In this document: piece after piece, positions 18,603 through 27,600 of the stretch
How positions within the stretch are numbered: the first letter of the stretch is position 1
Layout: every line of letters starts with the position of its first letter
Assembly: GCA_023512345.1 (NCBI GenBank)
Contig: JAILZT010000006.1
Span: 1 to 64,000, forward strand
Direction: 5' to 3'
Origin: Paenibacillus sp.
Lineage (GTDB): Bacteria > Bacillota > Bacilli > Paenibacillales > Paenibacillaceae
Length of the DNA stretch: 64,000 nucleotides
The notes under the pieces: generated by a model
What the model saw: the letters and a program-made list of their open reading frames with translations, nothing else
Databases searched by the model: none
What the model was told of the DNA's origin: nothing
Made by a program: the position numbers and the translations under genes

Positions 18603-19910
18603 CTATTCCGCCGTTACCCTTCTCTCCGCGCTGGACACAGTAGTTGCAATTAGCGGGTGTTCAACAATTTCAAGTAAATCCCGAAGCGGTATCCAGATCG
18701 CTCCACCGATCATTTCCACATTCCCCTTCCTGACGGAAACCTCACCGTTAACTCCACTAAAGATCAACTCTTTATTCTTTACATCCGCCAAAAAGGATCG
18801 TCCATTCAAAGTAGCTTTACCACTGTAAATATCCCTCTCCCAGCTTGCCTTACCTCCAAGACGCTCAATAACAGACCGCATAGGTACTACGTATTGGCCT
18901 TTTACAATCCTGTACTCTCCTGAATTTAGTACCACTTCCTTCTTGCCGACCTCTACAACCAAAGGTTTCTCAGGCTCAAACAAGGCGCTGTTAGCAGTAA
19001 TATTAGAGGCTACCCAAGCAGCAGAGGGTTTAATTCTTTCAGAACCCACACGAGGCGAAGACACCCTGAATTGTACAGGTGTAACGCTGTTATCCAGTAC
19101 TCCAAAGGTATAGCCTGCTGCTTTGTAGCGGGCTATAATTTCAGGGAGCGCCTTAGCACTTTCCTCATGCCCTCCCCCATCATGCATTAACAGAACTACG
19201 TGGGAAGCCTTAGTGTTAGGTACAGACTCTTTTATGATTTCAGCGGATGGAACCCCTCTACGTTTGGAGTCTCCACTGTCTACATTCCAGTCCATAACTA
19301 GGTAACCCGCTTGCTTCAACAAGTAGAAGTAGGTATCATCAAAATGACCGGAAGTTCCACCAGGTGCGCGGATAAGCTGAGGTCTTGTTCCTGTGATCCC
19401 TCGGATGATCTCTTCCGTTATCTTGATTTGCTTCCAAAACGCGGTGAATCCGCTGTATAACTCTTGGTAATTATGATTATAGCTATGATTTCCTATAGCA
19501 TGGCCCTGTTCCCAAATGGCGTTAATTAGTCCAGGATGATTTTTGGCTCCGCTGCCCAGAACGAAAAACGTTGCTTTTACACCTTCTTTTTTTAGAATTT
19601 CAAGTACGTCTGCAGTGACAGGGCTGGGTCCATCGTCAAAGGTTAGATAGACTGTTTTTTGAGTTTCCTTATCTTCTGCTGCTAATGTGGATGCTTGTGA
19701 AACTAGGGTGGTATTCGGCAGAACCGTAACAGAGGAGTATTTTTCAGTGGAATTAAAGCTATGTACTGCAGTAACTGGTGGATTTTTTTGTAAAACCGTG
19801 GTTTGACCTGTTACTATACCGCAACCCGTTACTGCCAAGATTCCAACTATCATTAAAAGCAATCCGCGCAGCAGCATCCCACGGCTACGGGCTTTCTTGT
19901 TATCTCTCAT
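18603..19910 (-). CDS. polysaccharide deacetylase lipoprotein with copper-amine-oxidase-like stalk
   Basis: 435 residues from the ATG with TGGAGG 8 nt upstream. The signal peptide ends in a lipobox-like VTGC (Cys30), so it is probably a membrane-anchored lipoprotein. The NodB domain shows TFDDGPSPVTADVL, the metal-binding HSYNHNY, RAPGGTSG and the late LLMHDGGGH motif. It should deacetylate N-acetyl sugars of peptidoglycan or another cell-wall glycan. The last ~110 residues form a copper-amine-oxidase N-terminal-like domain, a common cell-surface add-on in Paenibacillus. It lies upstream of the DUF58 gene on the same strand, 103 nt apart, and is divergent from the DedA gene. Confidence 0.88.
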   Translation of the reverse strand: MRDNKKARSRGMLLRGLLLMIVGILAVTGCGIVTGQTTVLQKNPPVTAVHSFNSTEKYSSVTVLPNTTLVSQASTLAAEDKETQKTVYLTFDDGPSPVTADVLEILKKEGVKATFFVLGSGAKNHPGLINAIWEQGHAIGNHSYNHNYQELYSGFTAFWKQIKITEEIIRGITGTRPQLIRAPGGTSGHFDDTYFYLLKQAGYLVMDWNVDSGDSKRRGVPSAEIIKESVPNTKASHVVLLMHDGGGHEESAKALPEIIARYKAAGYTFGVLDNSVTPVQFRVSSPRVGSERIKPSAAWVASNITANSALFEPEKPLVVEVGKKEVVLNSGEYRIVKGQYVVPMRSVIERLGGKASWERDIYSGKATLNGRSFLADVKNKELIFSGVNGEVSVRKGNVEMIGGAIWIPLRDLLEIVEHPLIATTVSSAERRVTAE

Positions 19911-20020
19911 CTTCTCTACCTCCAGCATTCTATTGGCTTGTAGAAGCCTTTTGGTAGATTGTATGAAGACAAGTTTCAAAATAGAATAAGACAACTGCCT
20001 TCCTGGAGAGTGAAAACCTA

Positions 20021-20692
20021 ATGGATATGTTGACCTGGATTCAAGAATTATTCGCCGATTACGGATATAGTGTGTTGTTCTTCGGGCTGCTGCTGGAGTT
20101 CGTTGCTCTCCCCTTTCCGGGTGAGACTACCATGGCCTTTGCCGGCTTTCTGTCCTATACAGGAAGACTAGAATTCATGACCTTAATTATTGTCGCCTTT
20201 GCCGGCACTACAATCGGAATGACGATCACCTATTTCATCGGGCTGAAAGCCGGATTGCCTTTTATTCAGCGCTATGGCAAATGGTTTTTTTTCTCTCCGA
20301 GCAAGTTGGATAAGACTCAACGATGGTTTGAAAAATACGGCAGCATTCTCATTTCCATCGGCTATTTCATACCTGGTGTACGTCATTTTACCGGTTATTT
20401 TTCTGGCATTATCGCTCTTCCCTTCCGAAAATTCGCTATATACGCATATAGTGGGGCGCTATTCTGGATATTGCTGTTTCTTGGTATCGGGCGGATATTT
20501 GGTCCACAATGGATGGGAATCTTTCATTTATTTGAACTCTACTCTATATGGATCATTTCAGGTATAGCAGCTATTACCTTGTTCATCATTCTATACCGTT
20601 ACCGCCGAAAAATAATTGCCTATTTGGGCAAAGGAAAAGCCGATATTAAGCTAAAATCCAAGATTAAAGAGTCCTCCAAGGGGCGGCAATAG
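20021..20692 (+). CDS. DedA-family membrane protein
   Basis: 223 residues with five or six membrane segments and the DedA (SNARE-associated/VTT) signature: PFPGETTMAFAGFL near the start and the basic motif FIPGVRHFTGYFSGI. Family members are implicated in flipping undecaprenyl phosphate or phospholipids and in maintaining the proton motive force. ATG start with CTGGAGAG upstream. It is divergent from the deacetylase gene and is followed 48 nt later by the WYL regulator gene. Confidence 0.9.
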   Translation: MDMLTWIQELFADYGYSVLFFGLLLEFVALPFPGETTMAFAGFLSYTGRLEFMTLIIVAFAGTTIGMTITYFIGLKAGLPFIQRYGKWFFFSPSKLDKTQRWFEKYGSILISIGYFIPGVRHFTGYFSGIIALPFRKFAIYAYSGALFWILLFLGIGRIFGPQWMGIFHLFELYSIWIISGIAAITLFIILYRYRRKIIAYLGKGKADIKLKSKIKESSKGRQ

Positions 20693-20740
20693 TGTCGCTC
20701 TATACTGCAATCGAATTTTCCGGAAAGTAGGATCAAACCT

Positions 20741-21688
20741 TTGAAAATAGACCGTCTACTCTCCATTGTCATTATCTTAATGAACCGAAATCTTATTCAG
20801 GCAAAAGAGCTCGCCGACATGTTTGAAGTGTCTGTGCGGACCATATACCGGGATATCGAAAGTATCAATCAAGCGGGTATACCCGTAGTTACCTATCAGG
20901 GGGCTAATGGCGGAATAGGGCTGATGGAAGGTTATCGCCTAGACCGGAATGTATTAACGGACGGAGAACTGGCTGATATTTTTACGGCATTACAGAATGT
21001 CTCCGCTTATGGCGCTGGTGAACATTCTCTGCTTATGGAGAAAATCAGCAGCGTGATTCCCCCCTCTAAAATGGATGCCTTCCGCAGTAAAACAACCCAG
21101 CTTGTTGTTGATTTTTCACCTTGGGGGATGAATGGCCCTCTCGAAGAGCGAATGGGTATAGTGAAGGAAGCGCTTGAGCAGAGCCTAGCCGTAGCTTTCG
21201 AGTATGTTAATGCAGAGGGACAGACGACCCTGCGTTCGGTGGAGCCTTACACTCTGGTATTGAAGGGACAGGCCTGGTATTTATATGGCCTATGTACTTT
21301 GCGTCAGGAATTCCGGCTGTTCAAGCTGCTGCGCATGAAGTCTATCGTTAAGGAGACCCGCAGCTTTACAAGACAAGATCTTCCCCCAGGAGAAGTCCCT
21401 TGGATCCATGAGATGCGAAAAGAACCTCCGCTGGTGCCGGTGGTACTCCACTTTCCTCCGGAAGGCAAGCATCTGGCTGAGGATCGTTTTGACTACACGG
21501 AGTTGCAGTCTGACGGCAATGGCGGCTACAGCGTTTCACTTGACTATCCAGAGGATGGATGGCTTTACGGCTTCCTTCTTAGCTTTGGAACCGCTGTGGA
21601 GGTGCTGGAACCCGAACATTTACGTCGCAAGATCGGGGAGCTGGCTGCTGGAATTGCAGCTAAATATGAACACAAAAAACAAACCTGA
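20741..21688 (+). CDS. YafY-type HTH/WYL transcriptional regulator
   Basis: 315 residues starting at TTG. An N-terminal HTH_11 helix-turn-helix (ELADMFEVSVRTIYRDIESI) is followed by a WYL domain with RSVEPYTLVLKGQAWYLYG and a C-terminal WCX-like part. WYL domains bind ligands, sometimes nucleic acid, and control the HTH output. The target is unknown; neighbours do not single one out. It may be co-transcribed with the DedA gene and is closed by a strong terminator. The binding site before the TTG is weak (GTAGG), so the start is the best guess from the family N-terminus. Confidence 0.88.
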   Translation: MKIDRLLSIVIILMNRNLIQAKELADMFEVSVRTIYRDIESINQAGIPVVTYQGANGGIGLMEGYRLDRNVLTDGELADIFTALQNVSAYGAGEHSLLMEKISSVIPPSKMDAFRSKTTQLVVDFSPWGMNGPLEERMGIVKEALEQSLAVAFEYVNAEGQTTLRSVEPYTLVLKGQAWYLYGLCTLRQEFRLFKLLRMKSIVKETRSFTRQDLPPGEVPWIHEMRKEPPLVPVVLHFPPEGKHLAEDRFDYTELQSDGNGGYSVSLDYPEDGWLYGFLLSFGTAVEVLEPEHLRRKIGELAAGIAAKYEHKKQT

Positions 21689-21716
21689 CGGAATGTCGTC
21701 AGGTTTGTTTTTTTAT
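21680..21716 (+). terminator. terminator of the WYL regulator gene
   Basis: AAACCTGAC / GTCAGGTTT hairpin with a 7-nt loop followed by a run of Ts. It begins inside the last codons of the gene. Confidence 0.88.
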
Positions 21717-21762
21717 AATGGAACTATGCTAAACCCATATAAATGTAGAGGAGATAGTGAAT

Positions 21763-22053
21763 ATGGAACAGGAACAGAACCAAGCGCAAGTCTTTTGCCA
21801 GAGCTGCGGCATGCCCATGCAGGATGAAGCGATACTCGGTACGGAACAGGATGGCAGCAAAAATAGCGAATATTGTATGTACTGCTATGAAGCCGGAGAT
21901 TTTAAGCAGCCAGATATTTCACTCCAGGAAATGACCGACCTCTGTACTGGATTTATGGTGCAGGAAGGCATGGCCGAAGATACAGCACGCCAGATGCTCG
22001 CTGAACAATTGCCCCGCCTGAAACGGTGGAATGCTACATACTTAGAAGCCTAA
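21763..22053 (+). CDS. small putative zinc-ribbon protein
   Basis: 96 residues. The N-terminal part has two Cys pairs, FCQSCGMPM and YCMYCYEAG, spaced like a zinc ribbon, and the rest is helical. It resembles short proteins annotated only as putative zinc-ribbon domain; no function is known to me. ATG at 21763 is preferred because AGAGGAG lies 9 nt upstream; a GTG six bases earlier is too close. It is a single gene between two terminators. Confidence 0.78.
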   Translation: MEQEQNQAQVFCQSCGMPMQDEAILGTEQDGSKNSEYCMYCYEAGDFKQPDISLQEMTDLCTGFMVQEGMAEDTARQMLAEQLPRLKRWNATYLEA

Positions 22054-22077
22054 CTATCATTTGCCTATTTCACAACA

Positions 22078-22130
22078 AGCAAAAGGACTATTCCTTCGGA
22101 TGGCAGCAACCGAGGAATAGTCCCTTTTTA
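22078..22130. terminator. bidirectional terminator between convergent genes
   Basis: Long inverted repeat AAAAGGACTATTCCTTCG / CGAGGAATAGTCCCTTTT with A- and T-tracts on both ends, between the zinc-ribbon gene and the convergent MFS gene. Confidence 0.88.
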
Positions 22131-22149
22131 TAAAAAATAAATAATTGGC

Positions 22150-23661
22150 TTAATTAGCTGTCTCTGTCTCTGTTTCTGTTTCTTCTGTCTTCAAAAAGTC
22201 AGGCTGCGGTGAGGTTTTTCGGATAAAGAAAGCCAACACCAAGGCAGCCACGGTTACCCAAGTAGCTACAGTAAAGGCATGGGTAATTCCGTTAATATTA
22301 GCTTCCTGTGTAAGTTTTGCCATTGCCAGCTTATCCTTTTGGGAGACAGCTCCGCTCACTACAGCATCTGTAATAAAGCTTTTCACCCGGTTGGTCATCA
22401 GACTGACGAAGAGGGCAATTCCAAGTGCTCCCCCAACAGTTCGCAGCGTGTTCGACATAGCGGTACCATGCGAGCTGAGACGCTGTGGTAGTTGGTTCAG
22501 ACCTGCAGTTACAATCGGCATCATCAGCATCGACATCCCGAACATCCGCGCGGTATAGGTAAGAATAAGATGGGTGAACGTGGTCGTTTCTGTCAGTTGG
22601 CTAAATTCCCAGGTCGTAACCACCGTAATAGCAAGTCCTATGACGGATAGCCACCGGGCACCAATTTTATCAAATACAATACCTGTTACAGGAGACATAA
22701 TTCCCATCAGAATAGCGCCAGGAAGCAGCAGCAACCCAGACTCCATAGGTGTAAAACCGCGAATGGTCTGTAAATAGATTGGCAGCAGAATCATTGCGGA
22801 ATACATGGCCATCGTAACGATGATATTGATGATTGTCGTGAGCGTAAACATGTTGTATCGGAAAATACGCACTTCCAGCAACGGATTTTTGGTGGTAAGC
22901 TCCCGTACAACGAATAGGATCAAAGAAACAACGCCTAGGATCAGACAGATGATTACGATCGTGCTTCCCCAGCCTTCAGTTCCAGCATCGCTGAACCCAT
23001 AAAGTAAGCCACCAAAACCAAGGGTGGAGAGGATAAGGCCAGGTTTATCTAAGGTGGGCGAGGTTGTTTTTCCTACATTTTGCATCGTCTTCATACCTAG
23101 TAATGTTGAAAAGATAGCAAGCGGCAGAACGATATAGAATAGTACACGCCAAGAGTAATTCTGTACTACCCAGCCCGACAACGTAGGGCCCACCGCTGGA
23201 GCGAAAATCATAGCAACGGCCATCAGGCCCATCGCTTTACCCCGCTCTTCAATCGGAAAAATCCGCAGAAACACAATATTCATCAGCGGCATCAGGATAC
23301 CAGCACCGACAGCCTGAATCACCCTGCCGACCATGATCATTTCAAAGCCAGTTCCCACGGCACAAACCAGTGTACCGATTGAAAATAAAATCATCGCGGT
23401 AATAAAAAGCTGACGGGTTGTAAACTTTTCCACCAGATAAGCACTAATAGGAACAAGAACACCATTGACCAGCATAAACCCAGTTGTTAACCATTGGGCC
23501 GTGTTTGCGAGAATGTTCAAATCCTCCATCATTTTAGGCAGTGCCACGTTCATTAGTGTTTGATTCAGTAGCGCCACAAAAGCGCCGATAAGCAACGCCG
23601 CAATAATCGGGCCTCTGCGAATAGTCTTGGCTGTAGCAGCGTTAGCAGTTATTGTACTCAT
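22150..23661 (-). CDS. DHA2-family MFS multidrug exporter (EmrB-like, 14 TMS)
   Basis: 503 residues with about 14 membrane segments. Motifs of the DHA2 group are visible: LNQTLMNVALPKMMEDL in the first helix region, a motif A-like loop near KFTTRQLF, and motif C-like AVGPTLSGWVV. These are proton-driven drug exporters. The start ATG overlaps the stop of the upstream MarR gene by 4 nt (ATGA), so the two are translationally coupled and the pump is probably under the control of that regulator. The C-terminus is a Glu/Thr repeat tail. Confidence 0.92.
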   Translation of the reverse strand: MSTITANAATAKTIRRGPIIAALLIGAFVALLNQTLMNVALPKMMEDLNILANTAQWLTTGFMLVNGVLVPISAYLVEKFTTRQLFITAMILFSIGTLVCAVGTGFEMIMVGRVIQAVGAGILMPLMNIVFLRIFPIEERGKAMGLMAVAMIFAPAVGPTLSGWVVQNYSWRVLFYIVLPLAIFSTLLGMKTMQNVGKTTSPTLDKPGLILSTLGFGGLLYGFSDAGTEGWGSTIVIICLILGVVSLILFVVRELTTKNPLLEVRIFRYNMFTLTTIINIIVTMAMYSAMILLPIYLQTIRGFTPMESGLLLLPGAILMGIMSPVTGIVFDKIGARWLSVIGLAITVVTTWEFSQLTETTTFTHLILTYTARMFGMSMLMMPIVTAGLNQLPQRLSSHGTAMSNTLRTVGGALGIALFVSLMTNRVKSFITDAVVSGAVSQKDKLAMAKLTQEANINGITHAFTVATWVTVAALVLAFFIRKTSPQPDFLKTEETETETETAN

Positions 23662-24116
23662 AGCTTCTTCTTGTCTCTCCCTTGCTCTAATATGTTGATG
23701 ATTTCTCCATGAAGCCGCAGCAGTTCTCCCGCATCTTCTGTGGGTATAGTGGAGAGCGGCAGCAAATGCCTTCTCAGAGATTGTTTGCTTCTTTCTCTAA
23801 TTTCTATACCCTTTTCGGTCATTGACAGCTTGAAGCTCCGCCGGTCAGTTTCCGAACGCTGCCTGATGATTAAGCCCGCCTTCACCATACGGTCAACCAC
23901 TCCGCTCGCCGCACTATTTCCCAGATGCAGCAGTTCAGCAAGATCAGTTATCCCAATTTCAGGGTGCATAGACAGTTTACGCAGCACCATGAGTTGGGTC
24001 GGTGTAATATCAAGCTCAAGCTCCTCCGCATCTTTCCACAAAAGCTGTTGGAATGCCTGACTGATCCGGCGAAAAGAAGAAACAATATCATCTAATTGTT
24101 GCTCATTCCCCTCCAT
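23658..24116 (-). CDS. MarR-family transcriptional repressor
   Basis: 152 residues. The winged helix-turn-helix is clear: GITDLAELLHLGNSAASGVV (recognition region) and the wing R-S-E-T-D-R-R. The ATG at 24116 has GGGGGTGAGG just upstream. It is the first gene of a two-gene operon with the MFS exporter, and a palindrome overlaps its promoter, which suggests autorepression relieved by a small molecule. Confidence 0.92.
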   Translation of the reverse strand: MEGNEQQLDDIVSSFRRISQAFQQLLWKDAEELELDITPTQLMVLRKLSMHPEIGITDLAELLHLGNSAASGVVDRMVKAGLIIRQRSETDRRSFKLSMTEKGIEIRERSKQSLRRHLLPLSTIPTEDAGELLRLHGEIINILEQGRDKKKL

Positions 24117-24150
24117 TACCCTCACCCCCATTTAGCTTTAATATATATAT

Positions 24151-24162
24151 TTCGTATGCGAA
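24151..24162. promoter_or_regulatory. candidate MarR operator
   Basis: Perfect inverted repeat TTCG-TATG-CGAA inside a longer imperfect dyad (AGTTCGCATACGAAAT on the minus strand). It begins 3 nt downstream of the -10 box of the marR promoter, so a bound dimer would block transcription start. Confidence 0.6.
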
Positions 24163-24164
24163 CT

Positions 24165-24193
24165 ATTTTACTCTTTACGTATTTTTTCGTCAA
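24165..24193 (-). promoter_or_regulatory. sigma-A promoter of the marR-MFS operon
   Basis: On the minus strand TTGACG (24188-24193), a 17-nt spacer and TAAAAT (24165-24170), about 50 nt upstream of the MarR start codon. Confidence 0.75.
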
Positions 24194-24265
24194 TAGTTTA
24201 CTGAAATTTTCTGAAAACACCACAAAGAGCACCCGAGAACTATATAGTTATACTTTGTGCACCTG

Positions 24266-24339
24266 CGAAAATAACGAAGATGATCCTATATTTTCATTTT
24301 TAGGGGGTGAAGCCATAGCGTCATGGGTGTTTGTACAAC
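24266..24339. repeat. intergenic repeat A, copy 1
   Basis: About 74 bp starting CGAAAATAACGAAGATGATC and ending TGGGTGTTTGTACAAC. A near-identical copy lies at 24494-24565. Its first half contains an inverted repeat GAAAATA / TATTTTC. It is directly followed by three 52-bp units of a different repeat. No coding potential is supported. Confidence 0.85.
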
Positions 24340-24493
24340 ATTTCAGCCCGTGATGCCCCGATCACACATCAATTCCTGCACATTCTGCAACATTTCAGCT
24401 CGTGATGCCCCGATCACACATCAATTCCTGCACATTCTGCAACATTTCAGCTCGTGATGCCCCGATCACACACCAATTCCTGCACTTTTTATA
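24338..24493. repeat. three tandem 52-bp units between the A copies
   Basis: Units begin at 24338, 24390 and 24442. Units 1 and 2 differ by one base; the third diverges in its last ten bases where it meets repeat A copy 2. Each unit holds a small dyad GTGAT-6 nt-ATCAC. The array is noncoding as far as I can see and lies between the marR promoter and the terminator of the activase gene. Confidence 0.88.
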
Positions 24494-24565
24494 CGAAAAT
24501 ATCGAAGATGATCCTATATTTTCATTTTTGGGGGCGACGCCTTGCGTCATGGGTGTTTGTGCAAC
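24494..24565. repeat. intergenic repeat A, copy 2
   Basis: Copy of the repeat at 24266-24339 with a handful of substitutions. In this copy GACGC-CTT-GCGTC forms a perfect small hairpin that is degenerate in copy 1. Confidence 0.85.
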
Positions 24566-24569
24566 TAAA

Positions 24570-24615
24570 TACAAAAAGGGCATGCCAATTATTTCATTGG
24601 CACGCCTTTTTTTTG
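24570..24615. terminator. terminator downstream of the CoA-dehydratase activase-like gene
   Basis: Inverted repeat AAAAAGGGCATGCCAAT / ATTGGCACGCCTTTTTTT. Read on the minus strand it follows the activase stop codon by a few bases and also has a T-run (CCCTTTTTG). Confidence 0.82.
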
Positions 24616-24619
24616 TATT

Positions 24620-27600
24620 TTATATCCTGCTGGCCGCACTTTCCAGAACCGGGAGCCGCAACTGGCTGCCAATCACCACAGGGGTGTGTTCCTTACTCTG
24701 CAAGCCGCCGGCAATCGACATCATCAACTTGATTCGATTCGTCTGGTTCACTATGCTGACTCCCGCATCGTAATCAATAGCCGCTATGTTAGCACCGGGA
24801 TACAGCTCTTTAAGCCCTTTGATCATCCCTCGGCCTGTAATGTGGTTAGGCAGACAGGCGAACGGTTGGATGCAGACAATGTTGTTAACCCCATGGTCAA
24901 GCAGCTCCATCATCTCGGCCGTCAGAAACCAGCCTTCCCCCATTTGATTGCCTACGGATACCAAGCGGCTCGCTTTTTCAGCCAGACCGTAAATATTTTC
25001 CCGGCCTTTCGTCAGCTTTGCCCCCTCAAGCGCTGTTTGGATCGGCTTGCGGTACATTTCCAGATAAGAAATTAACATTGGATTAATATAGCCGAGCTTT
25101 TTACTTTTGCCAAACTGCTCCGCCTTGTAGATAGGATTGTATAGGCAGTAGAAGATGAAATCCAGGAAATCCGGCATGACCGCTTCCCCGCCTTCAGACT
25201 CAATTAACTCAACGATCTGATTATTGGCATCCGGATGAAACTTTATCAAAATCTCGCCAACGATACCTACCTTAGGTTTGATCGTCTCCACTACTGGGAG
25301 CTTGCAGAATTCCGCTACGATATCACGGATAAGACGCTTGTATTCACGGAACGAAAAGGACGACAGGCTGTCTTTGCATCGTTCCATACCTTTGCGGAAT
25401 AAAGCTTGAGTGCTTCCCGGCAGTATCTCATAAGGCCGAAAATGGTACAGCATACGCATCATTAGATCTCCGTAGCAGGCGGCAGCAATAAGCCGATTGG
25501 CCAGCTTCAGGCTGATTCGGAAACCCGGTTGATTCTCCATACCCGATGCATTGAGCGAAATAACCGGGATTTGTCCGAGGCCCGAATCCTTCAAGGCTTT
25601 GCGCAGTAAAGCGATATAGTTGGTCGCCCGGCAGCCTCCGCCAGTCTGCGACATAATTACAGCGGTAGAATTCGGATCATAATCACCGCTTTTTAGTGCA
25701 GAAAGAATCTGTCCTATCGTTACAATTGCAGGATAACAGGCATCGTTATTTACATACTTCAGCCCTTCCTCTGTCTCCTCCGGTCCTGTAGTCTCCAGAA
25801 TCTTCAAGCGATATCCGGCATCCTGGAATACACGCTCGAACAACTCAAAGTGAACAGGGGACATTTGTGGAGCTAGAATGGTATAGGTCGCCTTCATTTC
25901 CTTAGTGAAAGGAATATTCAACTGCTCTTTGTAGAGGTGTTGTGGCTGCAGGTTACTTTTGTCCCGCTCACGCATAGCTGCCAGCAATGAACGAAGCCGG
26001 ATGCGCGCTGCACCGAGATTGCTTATTTCATCAATTTTGATCAAGGTGTATACCTTATTATTTCTCTCCATGATCTCTTGAACCGCGTCGCATGTTATCG
26101 CATCAATGCCGCAGCCGAAGGAAGTTAGCTGCACCAGCTCCAAATCGTTTCGGGTCGTGGCAAGTCGGGCCGCCCGATACATTCTGGCATGATAAGTCCA
26201 CTGATTCACGACGCTCATTTCACCTAGACTCTGATCAAGATGACATACCGAATCCTCAGTCAGAACAGCGAGACCCATACCCGTAATCATTTCCGCTAGA
26301 CCATGATTGATTTCGGGGTCGGCATGATAGGGATGGCCGCAGAGCAGTATTCCTTTGGTACCCGTAGCCGTGAGAAAAGCCAGCGTCTCTTCACCTTTGG
26401 TTCGGACATCATTTTTAGCACGATCCGCTTCAACTAGACCTGCTTGAACAGCCGCCGATATTTCTTCCTTAGGAATGTGGGTAAAGGTCCGAGCCAAGCC
26501 TTTAGTTAATGCAGATATATCATCAAAGGTAAGGAACGGACTGACCATGGGAATTCCGCCCTCTTTGAGACCATCCATATTATTGCGTATGACTTCAGGG
26601 TAAGAGGCAACCACAGGGCAATTAAAATGGTTGTGAGCAGCCTCATCCTCTTTCTTCTCATAGACCACCGCCGGGTAAAAAATAAAGTCGACCCCTTGGC
26701 TGATCAAGCTTTGCACATGTCCATGAGCCATTTTTGCCGGGTAGCAGATAGATTCTGAAGGAATGGTATCCATTCCGCTCTCGAACAGCTTCTTAGTTGA
26801 AATCGGTGAAAGAATTGCCCGATAACGAAGAGAGGTAAAGAACGCATGCCAAAAGGGGTAATTCTCAAACATATTCATCGTACGCGGAAGGCCCACAGTC
26901 CCTCTTTCCGCCTGCATCTCCGGTAATGCTTCATAATCGAAGAAACGCTCGTATTTATATTGCATGAGGTTCGGCAAAACATTCTTCTCTTTCTTCCTGC
27001 CTGCGCCGCGTTCGCAGCGATTCCCTGTAACGTGGAAGCTCTTATCCGGAAACCGGCTGATCGTCAATGCACAATTGTTGCTGCAGCGGCCACATCGGCC
27101 TGGAGAGACCTTGTAAGTGAAGCTTTCTAACTCCTGCGGCTTCAGCAGTGTGCTTATACCTGCATTCCCTACCTGTTCTCTGGCGATAATCGCGCAGCCA
27201 TAGGCCCCCATAACTCCGGCAATATCAGGACGAACCACCGTTCGACCCGTCAGACTCTCAAAGGCCCGCAGGACGGCTTCGTTATAGAAGGTTCCTCCCT
27301 CGACAATGATGTTTTCCCCTAGATCCTCAGGATTGCGGATTTTGATAACCTTTTGCAGAGCATTCTTGACCACAGAATAAGCAAGCCCTGCTGATAAATC
27401 AGCCAAGGAGGCGCCTTCCTTCTGGACCTGCTTCACCTTTGAGTTCATAAATACGGTACAGCGTGAACCCAAGTTGACCGGTTGGGTCGCTTCGAGCGCA
27501 GACTCGGCAAATTCTTCAATTCCGAGATCCAATGCGGAGGCAAAGCTCTCCAAAAAAGAACCGCAGCCCGCAGAGCAGGCCTCGTTCAACATTAGGCTAT

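Noticed and set aside
24338..24493. CRISPR array
   Set aside because: The 52-bp units are contiguous without unique spacers, only three copies, and no cas genes nearby.
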